Positions 24,288 through 37,963 are shown, counted from the stretch's first letter. The stretch: 64,000 bases of DNA from Laguncularia racemosa (GCA_037954665.1 JBBMOL010000018.1:6262001-6326000), one strand, 5' to 3'. Notes: generated from the sequence alone by a model not told the origin. Numbers and translations: made by a program.

Positions 24288-24879
24288 GGCTATGCCAATT
24301 TACCGGGGAGCATCCAAACCCCGAATAACAATTCTCCCAAAGTGGGGCTCCTAGCACTAGGTACTGCTACCCTGGACCTCCTATCATTTTGTTGCTTGAG
24401 TTTCCCACACACAGATTAGTGGGCAACAAGGTTCGACAAACAAGCTTCCTTAAATGGCAACATTTCTATAAGGAAAAGAAAAGTTAGCAATATATATATA
24501 TATATAGAAAGAAAAATTGAAACTTACCACAGACACCTCTGAGCTACAACTCGCAAGATCACCTTTAAGTCGACACATCCCGAACTTCCACCCTTATCTA
24601 CAACCTAATCTTTTTATAGCGTTGCCTCCGACGTTGAGTCTTTGCGTAAACCCATACTATTCCCCTGAATGCCCAAACCAAGTTGGGGTTGTTGAATGGC
24701 TTTCCATTTTGCTTGAGAGCCTAAAGAAGGACCTCGGATTGATGTTTATCAATTAGCATCAACTTGATCAGCTTTATGCATATCGGGTTCACCCAGCTAA
24801 CCCAAAAGTTTAGTGCCTCGGGCATCTCCACAACAATGGATTTGTCTTTCCAATCATGCACCAAAGACACTAACCTATC

Positions 24880-25300
24880 CATTAGGTTTACCTTAGGTTA
24901 GATGGATAGTTAAAACTAACCTTGGGACGACTTAGACTTCTTCACTCCATAAAAAAAATTGGAACAACTATGCAGTAGGCTGAACATCATGTGATTTGCA
25001 GAGTTTCTTGAATCCCACTAGTAGAGTGTAAGCGTTGGGTATAAGCTGGCAAAGGTTGATGTGGTGGTAATTGAAAAAGTCCTTCTAGAAGAAACTGAAG
25101 GGCAACCGTAACCTAAAGTCAAGAAACCTCTGGTATAGGTAGAATTGATTTCCCAACATTAGAGCAACATGCTCTTCCACACATGAAGCTAGGACGACCC
25201 AACCACTTGGAAGTGGCTTACAATATAGGGTGATCACATGTACGTTGGTTTTATCAATAATGCTTTTGACACTTGCAAGTCCCACCCCTTATGATGGTGG
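24880..25300 (-). pseudogene. Transposase_28-like (gypsy-type gag) fragment
   Basis: The minus strand reads MLGNQFYLYQRFLDFRLRLP near 25165, then FFNYHHINLCQLIPNAYTLL and VGFKKLCKSHD. This is the pattern of the plant 'putative gypsy type transposon' domain (PF04195: RLPL.PF, L.YY, QL.PN.W/Y, GF..LC). It is followed by stops. It lies upstream of the PMD pseudogene on the same strand, so the two may have been captured together. Confidence 0.55.
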
Positions 25301-26514
25301 TTGGTCATATAATGGGTAGATAGGCTGTCGATCCTCCCATTCATTGGGATATATATCAAAGGCTAACTCTAAGCTCCTACCTTCTTTGTTCCTCTTTGAA
25401 CAACTTGAGGATCACACTGTCCATCTCTTTCTCCATGGCTGCTGTGGCATGGGGTTGACTTAAGGGCCTTGTCTTACGTCCTATTGCATTGGAGATTATC
25501 TTGTAGGTGACATTAAAAAGACTGGGAGAAGATGAGCTTGATATACTTAGTGATCGAGAGGATGAGAAAATTTAAAAATGGATGTCTTGAGTGTAATCGA
25601 GTGAACACAACAATTTCCGGATGTTGAAGGAATGCAATGTGTGGTTTATATAGGCAAATGAATAGTATAGGCACATTTTCCTACGTAGTATGAGATTATA
25701 CTACATGTCGTCTGGCAAAATGAAAGGCTAAGATGATTTCATAAACTGCCTCTAACCCTGGCATGCTACATAGCTTGATGCATTAAATGTATAGGTCTGC
25801 TACACACAAACAAAATTTAAAAATGAGAAATGAAAGGATAAGCACATACACAACAAATCTTTTCACCTAGCTCTAGGCTAGAGTTAACTTTTAGAGAAAC
25901 AAAACTATTTACCACGAATTGACTCATGATGTCTAACTCTATGCGATCAACCTAGCTCAAATTTCCTGCTTCTCATAACCTTTAGCTCATGGAAGCCATT
26001 CCATGACTTGGAGGACGTCTCGACTCTTAGCCTTAGCACATAGAGGTTAGACAGGCTATTCCACAAATCAAATATGTCCCCTTCAGCCCAGCAGAGGCTC
26101 AATCAACACCTTCAACTTCACCTTGGTGAACAAACATAACCCAACATATACTCTTATTAGTTCCACGACAATGTAAAAGAAGGTTCTCTGATTTCCATCT
26201 AATAAAATATCCCAAAAACAAACATATGAGGGTGAGAAAATTTTTAATTACGGGTGCAATTAGTATGCAGTTAATGATCTAATTAAATTATCTAAACCAC
26301 ATTATTTTTATTTTTATATGAAAACTTACATGTAAGTTAAATAAAATATTTTAAATATAAATATATACTCAAAAATTTTATTTAGCCATCCAAAGATTGA
26401 AAATTTAATTCTTACTTCCTATTTGTTACAATTATCTAATCGATTTAGTTTCTTTCTTACTTTTGTATTTTAAAATCTATTGTCAATTGTTATAAAATTT
26501 CTAGAGATGCATGA

Positions 26515-27350
26515 TGGCAATTTTCTCAACTATAATTGAGAAGGGCATAGAAGTATTTATGGATGATTTTGCGGTGCACGAGGGTATATTTGATGAATGC
26601 TTAGACGACCTATCATCAGTTTTGAAAAGGTGCAAGGAAACACATTTTGTACTCAATTAGAAGAAATATAATTTTTTGGTGCAAAGAAAATTGCATTAGG
26701 GTACATCATCTCTCAGAGAGGTATCAAAATTGACAAAGCAAAGATATAAGTAATTGCCAAATTGCCACCACTAGTGAATGTGAAAGGCATAAGGAGTTTT
26801 TTGGTTATGTAGAGTATTATAGAAGATTCATTAAGAACTTTTCAAAAATCTCTTAGCCACTTTCCACATTATTGGAAAAGGATGCAACATTTATATTCAA
26901 CGAAGAGTGTGTCAAGATACTTGAAACTCTTAAGGAAATATTGATAATAGCCCTAATAATTGTGGCACTAGATTAGGAATTATTGTTTAGACTAATGTAT
27001 GATATAAGTGACATGGCAGTAGGTGTCCTTTTGGGACAAAGAAAGAAAAAAAACTTTCGAGTAATTTATTATGCTTTGTACAATGTTGAATTAAGCTCTA
27101 AGGGATATGCAACTACTGTAAAGGAGCATTTGACAATAGTGTTTGCATGTGATAAGAAGAGGTTATACCTTATTGGGTCAAAAGTGGTGGTTTAAACTAA
27201 TCACGCAGCCTTAAAGTATTTACTAAATAAACTTGATGCAAAACCATGGCTTATTTGTTGGATTTTATTGCTTAAAATTCAACTTGCAAATCTAGGATAA
27301 GAAGGGAACAAAAAAATTCAATGAAGGATTATTCGAGGAATAATCTATAT
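26515..27350 (+). pseudogene. Athila-type Ty3/gypsy RT and RNase H fragment
   Basis: The plus strand begins inside the RT palm (MMAIFSTIIEKGIEVFMDDF) and follows with DECLDDLSSVLKRCKETHFV. After frame changes it shows EKDATFIFNEECVKILETL, FRLMYDISDMAVGVLLGQRK, YATTVKEHLTIVFACDKKR and YLIGSKVVV, then an ALKYLLNK-like block. The MDDF catalytic loop and these linkers match the Athila lineage. There is no LTR, gag or integrase nearby, and the piece lies within the terminal repeats of the Mutator-like element. Confidence 0.7.
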
Positions 27351-27619
27351 TTGTTCAAAAGTTATGTTGTCCATGTAATTAGGCAATTCATATATACACT
27401 TAAAACTTACGACTTCATAACACACTACAGCATAAGAGAAGCGGGAGGGCATTTTAGTGCACAGTCACTTTACATGCATTGAAATTGAATGTTGATATTG
27501 ATGATTATATTATCATAGTATAACTTTACATGTATTTATTTTATTTCATAGTTATTTTCGATTATTGTTATGATTTTCATGGTATTTCTATAATCGTGGT
27601 TTTATTAATTGTACTTATA

Positions 27620-27841
27620 TACAATGCATTTTCACATTGTACTAAAAACACATATAGTGCATGCATTTTCAGTAAAGATTTTTCTTTATACCAAAAATGC
27701 ATGCATTCTCAGTTCAAATTTTTTCTGTATTGAAAATACATACACTACATGTATTTTTTGTGTCCTATTTGTATAATATTTCCCCCTTAACCTATTTGTG
27801 TAATACTTAAAAAAAAATACATTTTTTACGCATTTTTCCCA
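27620..27841 (-). repeat. Right terminal inverted repeat of the Mutator-like element
   Basis: Inverted partner of 21878-22100. Read on the minus strand it shows GGTTAAGGGGGAAAT, CATGTAGTGTATGTATTTTC, GAACTGAGAATGCATGC and TATAAAGAAAAATC in the same order as the left repeat. The two copies have diverged by substitutions and small indels. Confidence 0.75.
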
Positions 27842-27850
27842 TAGTAGATT

Positions 27851-30800
27851 CGTCAGTTCCTTTTATCATTATTATAAAAAAAATTTGGTTCCATCATCTT
27901 CTAATCTTTTTTTTTTTTCAAACATTATTATGAATTACAATTAGAAGAAGGGAAAATCATATTCAATACATATCGTGTTTATACCACGTAATTATAAAAA
28001 TCTTAATCTCCTCCTCTAATTTATATTTGCTTAAATGCTTCAAATGCTCATCATTTGTTATAGTATATTGAATGGAAAGTATTATGAGTAATCTTATTTT
28101 TTTTTCTTTGGCTAGAAAAAATCTTCTGTTTTTTTTTTTTTTGCACTATCTTATTATTCTATCCATTTATGGTTTCAAATACTCTTTCTATAGGCAAAGT
28201 TTTTGTGTTTTTATATCATTTCCAATCACATACTACTATATATTTATCAAAAATAAAACGTATAACACTCATATGGTGACTCGAAGCTTCATGATCTCTG
28301 AGATAGTCAAACACCCCCAATGGCTTGTTATTTCCAGTAAAGAATGGCTGACAAGTTACATTCTATACTATTTTTTTCACATGCTCACCTTTAGTAAACA
28401 GCCCCTGTACTAATCAAATAATAGATTCTTTATTAATTGGTTATATAAATATAATAAAATTTTATGATATAAATATAATATTTATAAAATATAAATAATA
28501 TTTATTTTATAAATTACTTATTTTATTATTATACAAATAAAAATTTAATAATACTTATATATATATATATATATATATATAGTATGTAATACTTGATTAT
28601 TTATTTATTTGTTTGTTTGTTTGACTAACATCTCAAGTTAGCCCGTTAAAGGAAGCGCAAAAGCAGGCAAAAGACAAGAAAGTAGAATTTTAAATAATTA
28701 ATAAGCCACCATGCGATTTAACTTTATCTACTATTAAAACACACTTAAGTAAGCAAGAACTTTCTCAGCATCCAATGTTCTTTGTCAGTGCTTTGCCCTA
28801 GAATAAGCAATCATATCTCAGACATCTCCTTCATTTAGCAATCAAAATTAGTGCCCAATTTTTTTTTCTTAAATTAAATAACTATTTATTTGCACACAAC
28901 TACGTACGATTACAATGCCCGACAAAGTTGACAAAAACATTTTCTTGATTTTAGTATTTCAATCATGTCTCGAGGTTTTATCTCAACCTCCGCGTTCGCT
29001 GTACACGTGGTTGTAAGAATTTTCTCAACGTTTAATTAATATAATCATAACTCCTATTACAAGTATTTTACGTACAGATTAGGAAAAAAAAGAGGAAAAT
29101 TTACTAAAACTGGCTATATGTATGTAAATTATTGAAGTTGTCTTTTCTTGACCATTAACAAATTTCACATAAATATACATGTCAGTTTTATTTTAAGTCA
29201 TGGGTATACTTGAAATTTTCAGTTGGTTCATGAGATAGAGTATTTAATCAATTAATGTACTTTATCCGTTAATAATTTTGAATCCATTTATTAAATGGCC
29301 GTCGCTAGGTCATTTTATTTTTTCACTCCGTTAGTTTGTTTTATTCAAGATATACCAACCATGTACAAAAAAATTTGAATTTGATTAAATTACATTAACC
29401 ATCCTAAAAACTTATGCAATTGTAAGTTTGTAACTATATTTCGGATTTTGTTCATTAAATAGAATCATGCACTAAGGGTGAGAAAAAAATCGACCAATTC
29501 AAACCAAATTGAAAATTTATTATTAGTTTAAAGAAATAATCTAAACCAAACCAAACTTTTTAAAAATATATATATGTAATAATATTTTACTTATAACTAA
29601 CAAATTTTTTTTATTATAATATAACATTTAAAAAAAATTAATTTACCTTTATTAAAAAAATATATATTTAAATTTCATGATTATAATTTAACAAATATAT
29701 ATGGATTAACTCAAATTTTATATTATATGTTACCTAAAAAATAAATTAGTTATATTAAACATTTAAAAAATTTTAATTACTTAAATATTGACTTTTTAAT
29801 CTTTTATATGATATCAATACATGTTATTATCAAATAATTTAATATTACTCATATGAGATTGCATGTTAGGTAAATATATTTTCTTAAAAAAGGAAATATG
29901 GTTTAATCCGTGAACTAAATTGAAATTTATAGTTTGGAAAAAATATGAAACCAAACCATATGATTTGGTTTAAAATAATAAAAAATCAAATCACATTGTT
30001 ATGTTTGGTTTGATTTAGAGAAAAAACCAAACCAATCCAATATGCACTCACCTCTATCATACATCTTCACCTCTACTTATATAAAAGTTGAATCCATGCA
30101 ATTTTAAAAATATACCAACCTCTAGATAAGTTTCATAACTCTATGTGACCAATTTTCATGCACCTCCATCCATAGCCTTATTGTATAAATGCATCCATTT
30201 GTACTAAAATCTATTAAATCATTCATGTCAAGTAATTCATATTATGAATGGATCACTTAGAACCTCTACGTTTATGTGGATATTTAACCGAATGGTATAT
30301 GTGCCATTGAAGTCATTGAGGCTCTTTATGTTTCTGTTGTTGCACCTTGTAAACCATCTATGTTTATGGTCATAAGGTATCGGGATAAACTAACAAAGGG
30401 ATTTATTTGGTACGAAATAAAATGATGTGAAATGAAGTACTTAAATTATATAAGATTTAATTGAATTTCGATATAATCATAGGCAATTTAGATTATTTGA
30501 TTAAAATGAAAATAATATTTTAGCACAAAAATATAGGACTTCTAGCATGCTTATCCAATCTTTTGGGGGGACAACGTTAAAATCAACCTAAATTTTGAGT
30601 TTTTTTTTTAATTTTATACATGATATTTGAAGTTCCTAAATTTTTGTATCTAATTAAACTTGTACTTGTTAAATTTACTACTTTACTTCTTTTTTGTTAC
30701 AGTTATTCTCTTTGACCAATGATTGTTGGAACATTATCAAAATCATTGCCTTGGATGAATATTTCAATTTCACAAAAAAAAAAGTTTAAGGTTATTAAAT

Positions 30801-32200
30801 ATTTTACGTAATCAAATTGTTTTTGCTTGTTATGTTTACTACCTGACCTGTGACTTATGCTCCTTGATCAATGAGCATTTGCTACATCATCTTATAATTG
30901 TAGTAAATTTGACAAGTATAAATTCAATTATGTATGATATATGACAAATTCAAACTTAAAGTTCTTAACAAGCAATTGGATATGACATTTAATAATTTTC
31001 AATTTTAGGTATAAAGTTGAAAAAAAAAATTGAGTAGTAATTTTGATATTATCTCTATATTTTTAGTGTCATGCTTTTAAACATGATAGTGTAATAAATT
31101 TGATAAATAAAAGTCCAATTGAACATGACATTTAACAACTTCAATTTTCATGTGCAAAATTGAAAAAATACACTAAGTTCAAGCAATGATTTTGACATTA
31201 CATCTTTTTCTTTTTTTTGGTAACTTCTCCTTGATAGAATCCCAATGCAATGTTAATGATGTGAATTAACACAACACTCATGACCATTATTGTCAAATTT
31301 ACATTCTACCTAGAATTAGGATATATGAAATCAGTAAAGTCATACAAAATTATTAGGATTATAAGTTTACAAAATTATACATTTAAACTTATAATTATAT
31401 AAAAAATTTACATTTAAACAATTTTATATCTATCTTAGTAAGAAAGAACCCAATAAAATCATAAACATATAGAATTATATTAACTAACTCACGATTTCAA
31501 TAACCATACCAACAAAAATTACATTTCTCCTTAGGCTTAATTGCTATTGGACTACAAGTCAAAAAGAAAAGCCGGAAATTCCCTTTTTCACTCATAAAAT
31601 CCGTTGTGCTTTTATTAGAAGTGGCAACCATCCCTACAATTGTGCCCCAATATCAAAACCAAGAGGCCCCTGTTGTACCAATTAAGTGAGATACTATATT
31701 ATAATGCTGTGGTCAAACCAAGAGGAAAACCGGGTGGCTTTCAAAAAGCTGCCTTTTTTATTTTGAAAGTCCTCTTTACTTTTTAAGTCAAAAAGCATGG
31801 GGTTTTGCCCTTCACTTTTTGTCTTGTCTACCCTTTGCTTGATGGACTGACCAGACATGAGAAACACCGGCTCCGGTTCAATTCCGCAACCAGCCTTTGG
31901 AGCCAGAGGGGCTGGTTCCGATTACAAGCTGACGGTTCCTTTGTATTCTTTGTATGGGTCCTCTCCAACGGTCCCATGTATTTTTCCATTTTTAAGGTCA
32001 ACACCATATGAAAGCATAAAAAAGAGTTGAATCCTAATTCCTAGTCCCTACAGACGCAGTTAAAATAAAACATCTGCTATGTTTAAAATTTTTACTAAGC
32101 TGAGTCCTTGCGTTCCAGGCAGCACTGTGCTGACACAAACTGTTAATGGCACAATAATACTTTGTGCAGACAAGTAACTGTATTGCACTGCAAAAAGGTA
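27851..32200. other. AT-rich intergenic DNA
   Basis: No gene supported. A TA dinucleotide repeat lies at 28556-28581. Around 29478-30055 the ends GGGTGAGAAAAAAATCG and (minus) AGGTGAGTGCATATTGGATT, with AAACCAAACC-type blocks inside, hint at a small non-autonomous transposon. At 30955-31060 and 31100-31205 a roughly 105-bp diverged direct repeat shares GACATTTAA and TTTTGA blocks. Confidence 0.45.
28556..28581. repeat. (TA)n microsatellite
   Basis: About 13 uninterrupted TA units in AT-rich DNA. Confidence 0.9.
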
Positions 32201-32651
32201 TATATTGTAGCTTTAGTTACATCGAAAGATGAGCCAAAAAGAAGAATCATATTCGCTACTAAGCCTGAGGCTCAAAATTTAGTCCATTAGAAGACCTCGA
32301 TTTCTTCAACCACCTTGGCCACTGGACAGCTGAGGTTTCTCATCTTTAATACTACTTTTTAGCTTTCCAGATGTTCAGAATCATTGCAAGGACCCGCATT
32401 CAAATTTCAAATGAAAATTGAAACTGAAGATTTTCCACTGCCAGCTTTTTCTGAAACACCTAATCATTCACTTAACAGCTGCTGACCTCCACGTTGCATG
32501 GCGCCTTAGATTGGATTATAACCCGAGCTCCTGAAGCAAGCCTGTTAAATGGAAGGGCAAAAAGAGTCTCAGGAGATATAAAACCGGGATTGAATAAATA
32601 ACCAGATGTTTTCTGAATGATATTGTGTGAAGAGGACAAAGAAGTCAAAAC

Positions 32652-35600
32652 TTAACTTTCTTCGATTTTGATCACCTTCTCTTCCTCTCTAAATGAGTCT
32701 AATCTCTTGGATGGTTGGTTCCCAGGGGAAGGCTCAGTAATTCTTCCACTGCTACCGATGGAACTGCTACCCGGTACAACTCTAGCACCATCAGTGATGT
32801 CTGATGAGAACCTTGGTTTGTCAGAGACAGGAGATCTCATGGACTCACACCGCGGTTGTTTTCCTATAGAAGCCTTGATTGACAGCGGAATGCATTTTGA
32901 ACGTCCCGATGTTGACTCATCACCATCTATAGGTGACCCCAATTGTTTTGAAGTCCTATAGTTAGAGAAGCTTTGTCATTAAGCACGATATGTAAATGTA
33001 AAAGACTAAAGAGTGCTTTCGAAGCAGAAAGTTTTATCTAACTCATAGTAGAAAGCAATCCATCACATCAAGCAACAACCATCGACTTCCAGCTGGATGC
33101 AACAATCCAAAAGGAAACAAACACTTGAACATGTTCTATCCTCATTTAACGTACATCCACAACAAAATGGGGCCACAACCTGGTGAGAACCAATAGATAC
33201 AAATCTCATACAAACCATGCTTCACTAATGAATTATATAATGAATCTACTGTCAGGTGAAAAGAACCCAACAATTAAACCATTCACGACATAAGCACTAG
33301 GGGTGCAGTTAGCATGGCATGCCTCAGGACAATAATAATTATTAAAGAAATAGTAGAAGATGTATAGTATTATGAAAAAACATATATAATTCCGAGCCTA
33401 TTCATGCACAGGTACATGAATCACAAAACTCATCCTAGTTTATCAGCACCTGAGTTGATAATACTTAACCACTGAACTTCACTCAAGATCTATTAAAAAC
33501 ACTACATAGCAACAGAAAGCAGCTGCTTAACTTATTAGAACTTCAGACCACGCTACCAAAGTTATTAAGCAAATATATGAAAGAGGATAATCTATCTCAA
33601 CACGCTCATTTGTGCACGGCACGAAGAGAAAAGCAAGGGGTAGGTTAGCAACCTGTCTGCATTGTAGGAAGAAGAACGTTTCAAGGAAGAGAGTCCATCT
33701 CTTTCTTCTCTTAGACTTTGTGTCTCAATCAAGCTTCCACTAAAATACTCCTTATCTTCCAATCTCAGGCCCATCAGCCTAGGATTCTCAGACAGGCAGT
33801 CAAGTTCCCCCAACATAACTGAAGTAGAAAAGAGAGGAGAAGGAAATTTGGAATGAGAAAACCTCGGTCTGTATGTTGGTATGAGGCCAAGATTGTGGTC
33901 TTTTACAGAAATTGACCCACATGAGATCAACTGCAACAACATGCTGGTAGCTTTGAGCCTTGCATTGGTTGGCATACGGATTTCTTCTTCTTCAAGAATC
34001 CTAAAGCTATTCATCTTACTAGCATCTGCCCTAATCAGAGACTCCAAGGTTTCGGTCTTTCCACCCGATGGTGAAGCACTGGAGGATGCTGGAGGAGGGG
34101 AGACCAATTCCCTATGGATTTCACCAATTCCCTTCATGCAAGAGGTGGCTTTCTTTCTACAGTTTTCATTGCATTCGGGCTCCAATGATCCGTCTTCTGT
34201 TGAGACTCCCCTAGTACAAGTTTCTCTGGTTTTCCCTCTACTTACATTTTCTTCAGTCTGTGTCGAAGCATCAGCTAGTCCATCATTCTTGTACACTTTA
34301 TACTCTGTCAAGCTCAAAGAACCATTCCAAGAAGTGTTTTTCCCATTTCTAGACTCTGGTGAAACACCCGATGAACCAGCTCCATGTACTGGGGAAGACT
34401 GCTCATCTTCTAGAGAGTGTTTTGTGTCTTTTCCATTCATGCTTGAAGAGGACGAAGAATCATCTTGACTTCTAAAAGATGGAGGGGCAGGCAATTGCTT
34501 CAAACTCTGTATTTTGATGTTAGCAACTGGACTGAAACGATCTGCATCAAATATAACAACAAAACCCAGAAGTTAATATCGCCATCTTAAGTCTTGTCCT
34601 ACATCCTACTGCAATTTGTATTTCAGTATGAACAGCCACCGAATCAATGCAGTACTGATAAACTTCCAAAGTTTTACTTCACCTGAATTTGCATCTTCAA
34701 AGAGCTCTGAACCTTTAAGGACATATTCATTTCCGTGGGATGGATGAATTAAATCATCTTCACAAAGATCATGCCATACAAATCCATTTTTGTAACTTCT
34801 GCCATATGTTAACAAAACAAAAAATACCTCAATCATGCCACCTAATCAATAATTACAGTAGCAAATCAATAAAGTCCAAAAGCATCCCACATTTGTCTCA
34901 GTAATTCCCACAAGCAACCAAACAAAGGAATTAACTAATCACATTATCACAATTATACCTCTTTGAAGACCATGAATACATAGATGCCATCCCTCTTCCA
35001 CGGAGAACATTTAATTTCTCAATTACATCTAAAAAAACAAACAACCAATTAGATAGAGTTAGGCAATTCATAAGATGAAATCTAAGCTGTTAAAACATGA
35101 GATTATGAGAACACAGCTCTATTTCAATTTATATTACAGAGAAGTGACACGACAAGACACAGCATGTCTATTGAATTCAATTCCCTGCTACTCGGATTGC
35201 CACGGCTATCAAATATAGCAATTACATTTACTGTTTTATATGAAACAAAACCAGATTAATACACGATGACACGATGAATTGCCACAATAATCAAATAAGG
35301 CAATTACCTTAAAAAATATTACATGAGACAAAACTCAAGTAATAATCTAATCCGCCTATGACATGAACTGCCACAATTATCATATAAAGGAATTACCCTT
35401 CAATAATTTTACGAAAAGCAAAACCGGACTAAAGCAATCTAATAATTTCATATGAAACAGAAAAAAAAATCCGATCGATACACAAATTCGACATAATGAC
35501 AACGAAATAGATTAACTACTTTCAACATTAAATCGATGTAGGCACGAGTTAAACAGGAACGCAAACTCGTCAGACCTACAAGCAAGCGAAAACACAAAAT

Positions 35601-35843
35601 CGAACATTATAAATTCACTTAATTCTCCGATCGGCAATTACATTACACTTTACCTCTCAAGTAGAGACCTTCAGGTGAAGAGAGAGGAACTTCGATGAAA
35701 TGCGGGTGCTCGAGCTGCCGGTTCCGGCAGAGATAATACACCACCGGAACTTTCCGATTCTGGTAATACTTCGGCGACTTTTCCGTCCAAACTTTGGCTC
35801 TCTCCGGACTGACTTGCCTATACTTGTTCATTCTCGTCTCCAT
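32652..35843 (-). CDS. SOK: SOSEKI family protein (DUF966, DIX-like polarity protein)
   Basis: Five minus-strand exons: 35843-35654, 35028-34959, 34798-34683, 34541-33653, 32955-32652. They total 1569 nt, 522 aa, with GT..AG splice sites and consistent phases. The N-terminal 20-110 region is the SOSEKI DIX-like domain: [56 protein letters not shown] and [15 protein letters not shown]. It polymerises to hold the protein in a corner of the plasma membrane and sets cell polarity. A Ser-rich middle follows, with short conserved blocks: [37 protein letters not shown] and [11 protein letters not shown]. The C terminus has [19 protein letters not shown] and the family ending [13 protein letters not shown]. 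The length is usual for the family. I cannot tell which SOK paralogue it is. The leader upstream is CT-rich on the coding strand. Confidence 0.92.
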
Positions 35844-36072
35844 TTCACATTAAACAAACCTAAGTAAGTAACTAACTAACCAACTAACTGACTCCAGAGC
35901 TACTACTGGTAGTAGTACTCATCGAGTCTGTTAGGACTTGACGGTTTGGTTACGGAAAGCGTAGCGGACAGAATGTGGTGAGGTAGCGGAGCGTGAATCG
36001 AGGAGTGAGAGACAGTGTGGAAATTGACTGGAGAGTTCACGAGGTAGCGGAACCTTGAAGGAATATTTAGAT

Positions 36073-36139
36073 AGAGAGAGAGAGAGAGAGAGATGAGGCG
36101 AGGTGAAGTGGACGCACGCATTCAATGCTTGAGGGGAAC

Positions 36140-36179
<40 letters not shown>
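36073..36179. repeat. Two (GA)n tracts in the SOSEKI leader or promoter
   Basis: (AG)n at 36073-36093 and 36144-36179, 230-340 bp upstream of the SOSEKI start codon. On the coding strand they are CT-rich, as often found in plant core promoters and 5' UTRs. No clear TATA box was seen for this gene. The longer frames crossing this block (36374-35931 on the minus strand) are low-complexity and not taken as genes. Confidence 0.75.
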
Positions 36180-36662
36180 GAAGATCAAATGAGGTGTCTT
36201 TAGGGGGGGTCTATTGAAGAAGAGAGGGGGAAGAGAGAGAGAGTAGAAGAAAGGAGAAAGGGACAAGGGAGGGACATGACTTGAGAGAAAGGGGAAAGGC
36301 AATGTAAGAGTTAAGGGTACACACACACGCAATGGGGCTGCTCTGGGTCCGGGACAAAATTTGAATGGTACCATTGGAGCAGTCTTGTCCCAAGCCTTGT
36401 AAATACCTTACTATTGACTTGAAATTTTGATAATTATAAAGATGTGCGCATATTCAGACATCCTACATACTTTTTCTTTCCTAAAATAAATAAATAAATA
36501 ATAATATTAAATATATTTAATAACATGTAATATTTAAAAAAAAAAGCTAAATATATTTAATTATATAATATAATAAAAATATTGTAGCACTAAATTTGTA
36601 TCTTTTGTTATATATAATATTTTTGAGGAAACAATAATATAAGGGAAGCTTCCTCCATTCCC

Positions 36663-36692
36663 GTTGTGTTGTGTTGTGTTGTGTTGTGTTGT
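36663..36692. repeat. (GTTGT)6 microsatellite
   Basis: Six exact pentanucleotide units. Confidence 0.9.
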
Positions 36693-37924
36693 ATATATGA
36701 ATTGTGATATGGATGGAAAAGGATTCTCAATTTCCGTTACTTTTTTTAGGCTGTGTTTGGTCACTTTATTAATGCTTTTTCCCATTTTCCTTCTCTTTTT
36801 TTGGACTTGGTTTGGACTCATAGCGCAGACGCAATGTATGGTCCCTCACCTGGGTGAACTTGACTACCCGTTGCAGTTCATCTTTTCAAATTTTACTAGA
36901 CCCTACCAATAAACCCTGGTCCTGAACCTAGTTAGGCTTGTGTTTGCATGCAAAATGATGGAAGCTCATGATCTAGCCACATGATGAAAGCAGAAAAAGT
37001 CTGATTGGATGGGTATGCATGTGGGAAAAGATAAAACGTCAAAGCCTCTTTAAGAATTTAGTGAGAAATATCAAATTTATGTTTTTTAATGTGTGGCCAC
37101 TTCCCTCCCACCATCCTCCATGGCAGCTATACAATTAGGTCGGCTGCTGGCGGCAGTTTCTTGCGCAATTCCTTTGGTCGACTTGAATTTGCAATTGATT
37201 CTTCTATATTTGACATCTTAACCTTTGAGCTTATAGAGTTAGGTGCTCTTGTGTTTACAACATGGATTTCAAGAACATCAATATAGAGTTGGGTTATTTG
37301 ATTGTACCTTTATCAATTCAAGGCTCATGCAAATCAAGATGAGATATATATTACAAAGTCTAGAAATTTGGGGCATTATGTAATTAAAAACTCTACAATA
37401 AGCAAGTGGGTAGAATCAATCGTAGCAGTTGTCGTGTAATTATTACTTTAAGACTTTGGACCTAGTTCAAGATTGGTGGTATGCTTTGTGAGGGAATTAC
37501 CTTACAAAATGAACACGCATAAGCTAAAGAATAATGTTAGAAATTATTCTAATGTTATCATTTCAATACTTAAGTTAATGGTGGTTTGACTCAAAATTTT
37601 AAAATTCAAGTTTGACTAATCGAGCTTTAGCTCAATTAACCAAGTGCTTGCACTCTATTAGATTTAAATCATGTCGCCTAATTTTAACTTTATATTATGT
37701 TGGATTTGAATTCAAAATGTATCTTCTTGCTTCAACAAAAGCATCCTCTTTAATTTGATTGCCATTGTTAATTTCAATAATATCATTAGTTGCATCAAAT
37801 CTAACACAATTCATGATGTAAAATCACTATGAGCTCAATGAATTCAACATTTTTCTTCCCCAAACTTCGACTGGCATAAATAAGGTTAGCACCCTGCAAG
37901 GCAGCTTGCAATTTTCCTCATAGT

Positions 37925-37927
<3 letters not shown>

Positions 37928-37958
<31 letters not shown>
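37928..37958. repeat. (TC)n microsatellite
   Basis: About 15 uninterrupted units. Confidence 0.9.

Positions 37959-37963
<5 letters not shown>

Larger units (their letters stand above)
21878..27841 (-). mobile_element. Mutator-like element (about 6 kb) carrying PMD and gypsy pieces
   Basis: The ends are long inverted repeats. The plus strand from 21878 (GGGCAAAATACATAAAAAAT) matches the minus strand from 27841 (GGGAAAAATGCGTAAAAAAT) for about 220 bp. The element is flanked by TAGTAAATT (21869-21877) and TAGTAGATT (27842-27850), identical at 8 of 9 positions. Long TIRs with a 9-bp duplication define Mutator-like elements. I found no MURA transposase. The interior carries a broken plant mobile domain gene and a Transposase_28-like piece on the minus strand, and an Athila-type RT/RNase H fragment on the plus strand. 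It is therefore probably a non-autonomous element that gathered foreign segments, although an autonomous ancestor cannot be excluded. Confidence 0.75.

Noticed and set aside
33881..34468. A 195-codon open frame on the plus strand
   Set aside because: It is antisense to SOSEKI exon 4, whose protein has clear family motifs and consistent splicing. The antisense frame is a by-product of Ser-rich codons.
35931..36374. A 147-codon minus-strand frame rich in Ser, Leu and Pro
   Set aside because: It is low-complexity sequence created by GA/CT microsatellites in the SOSEKI leader region.
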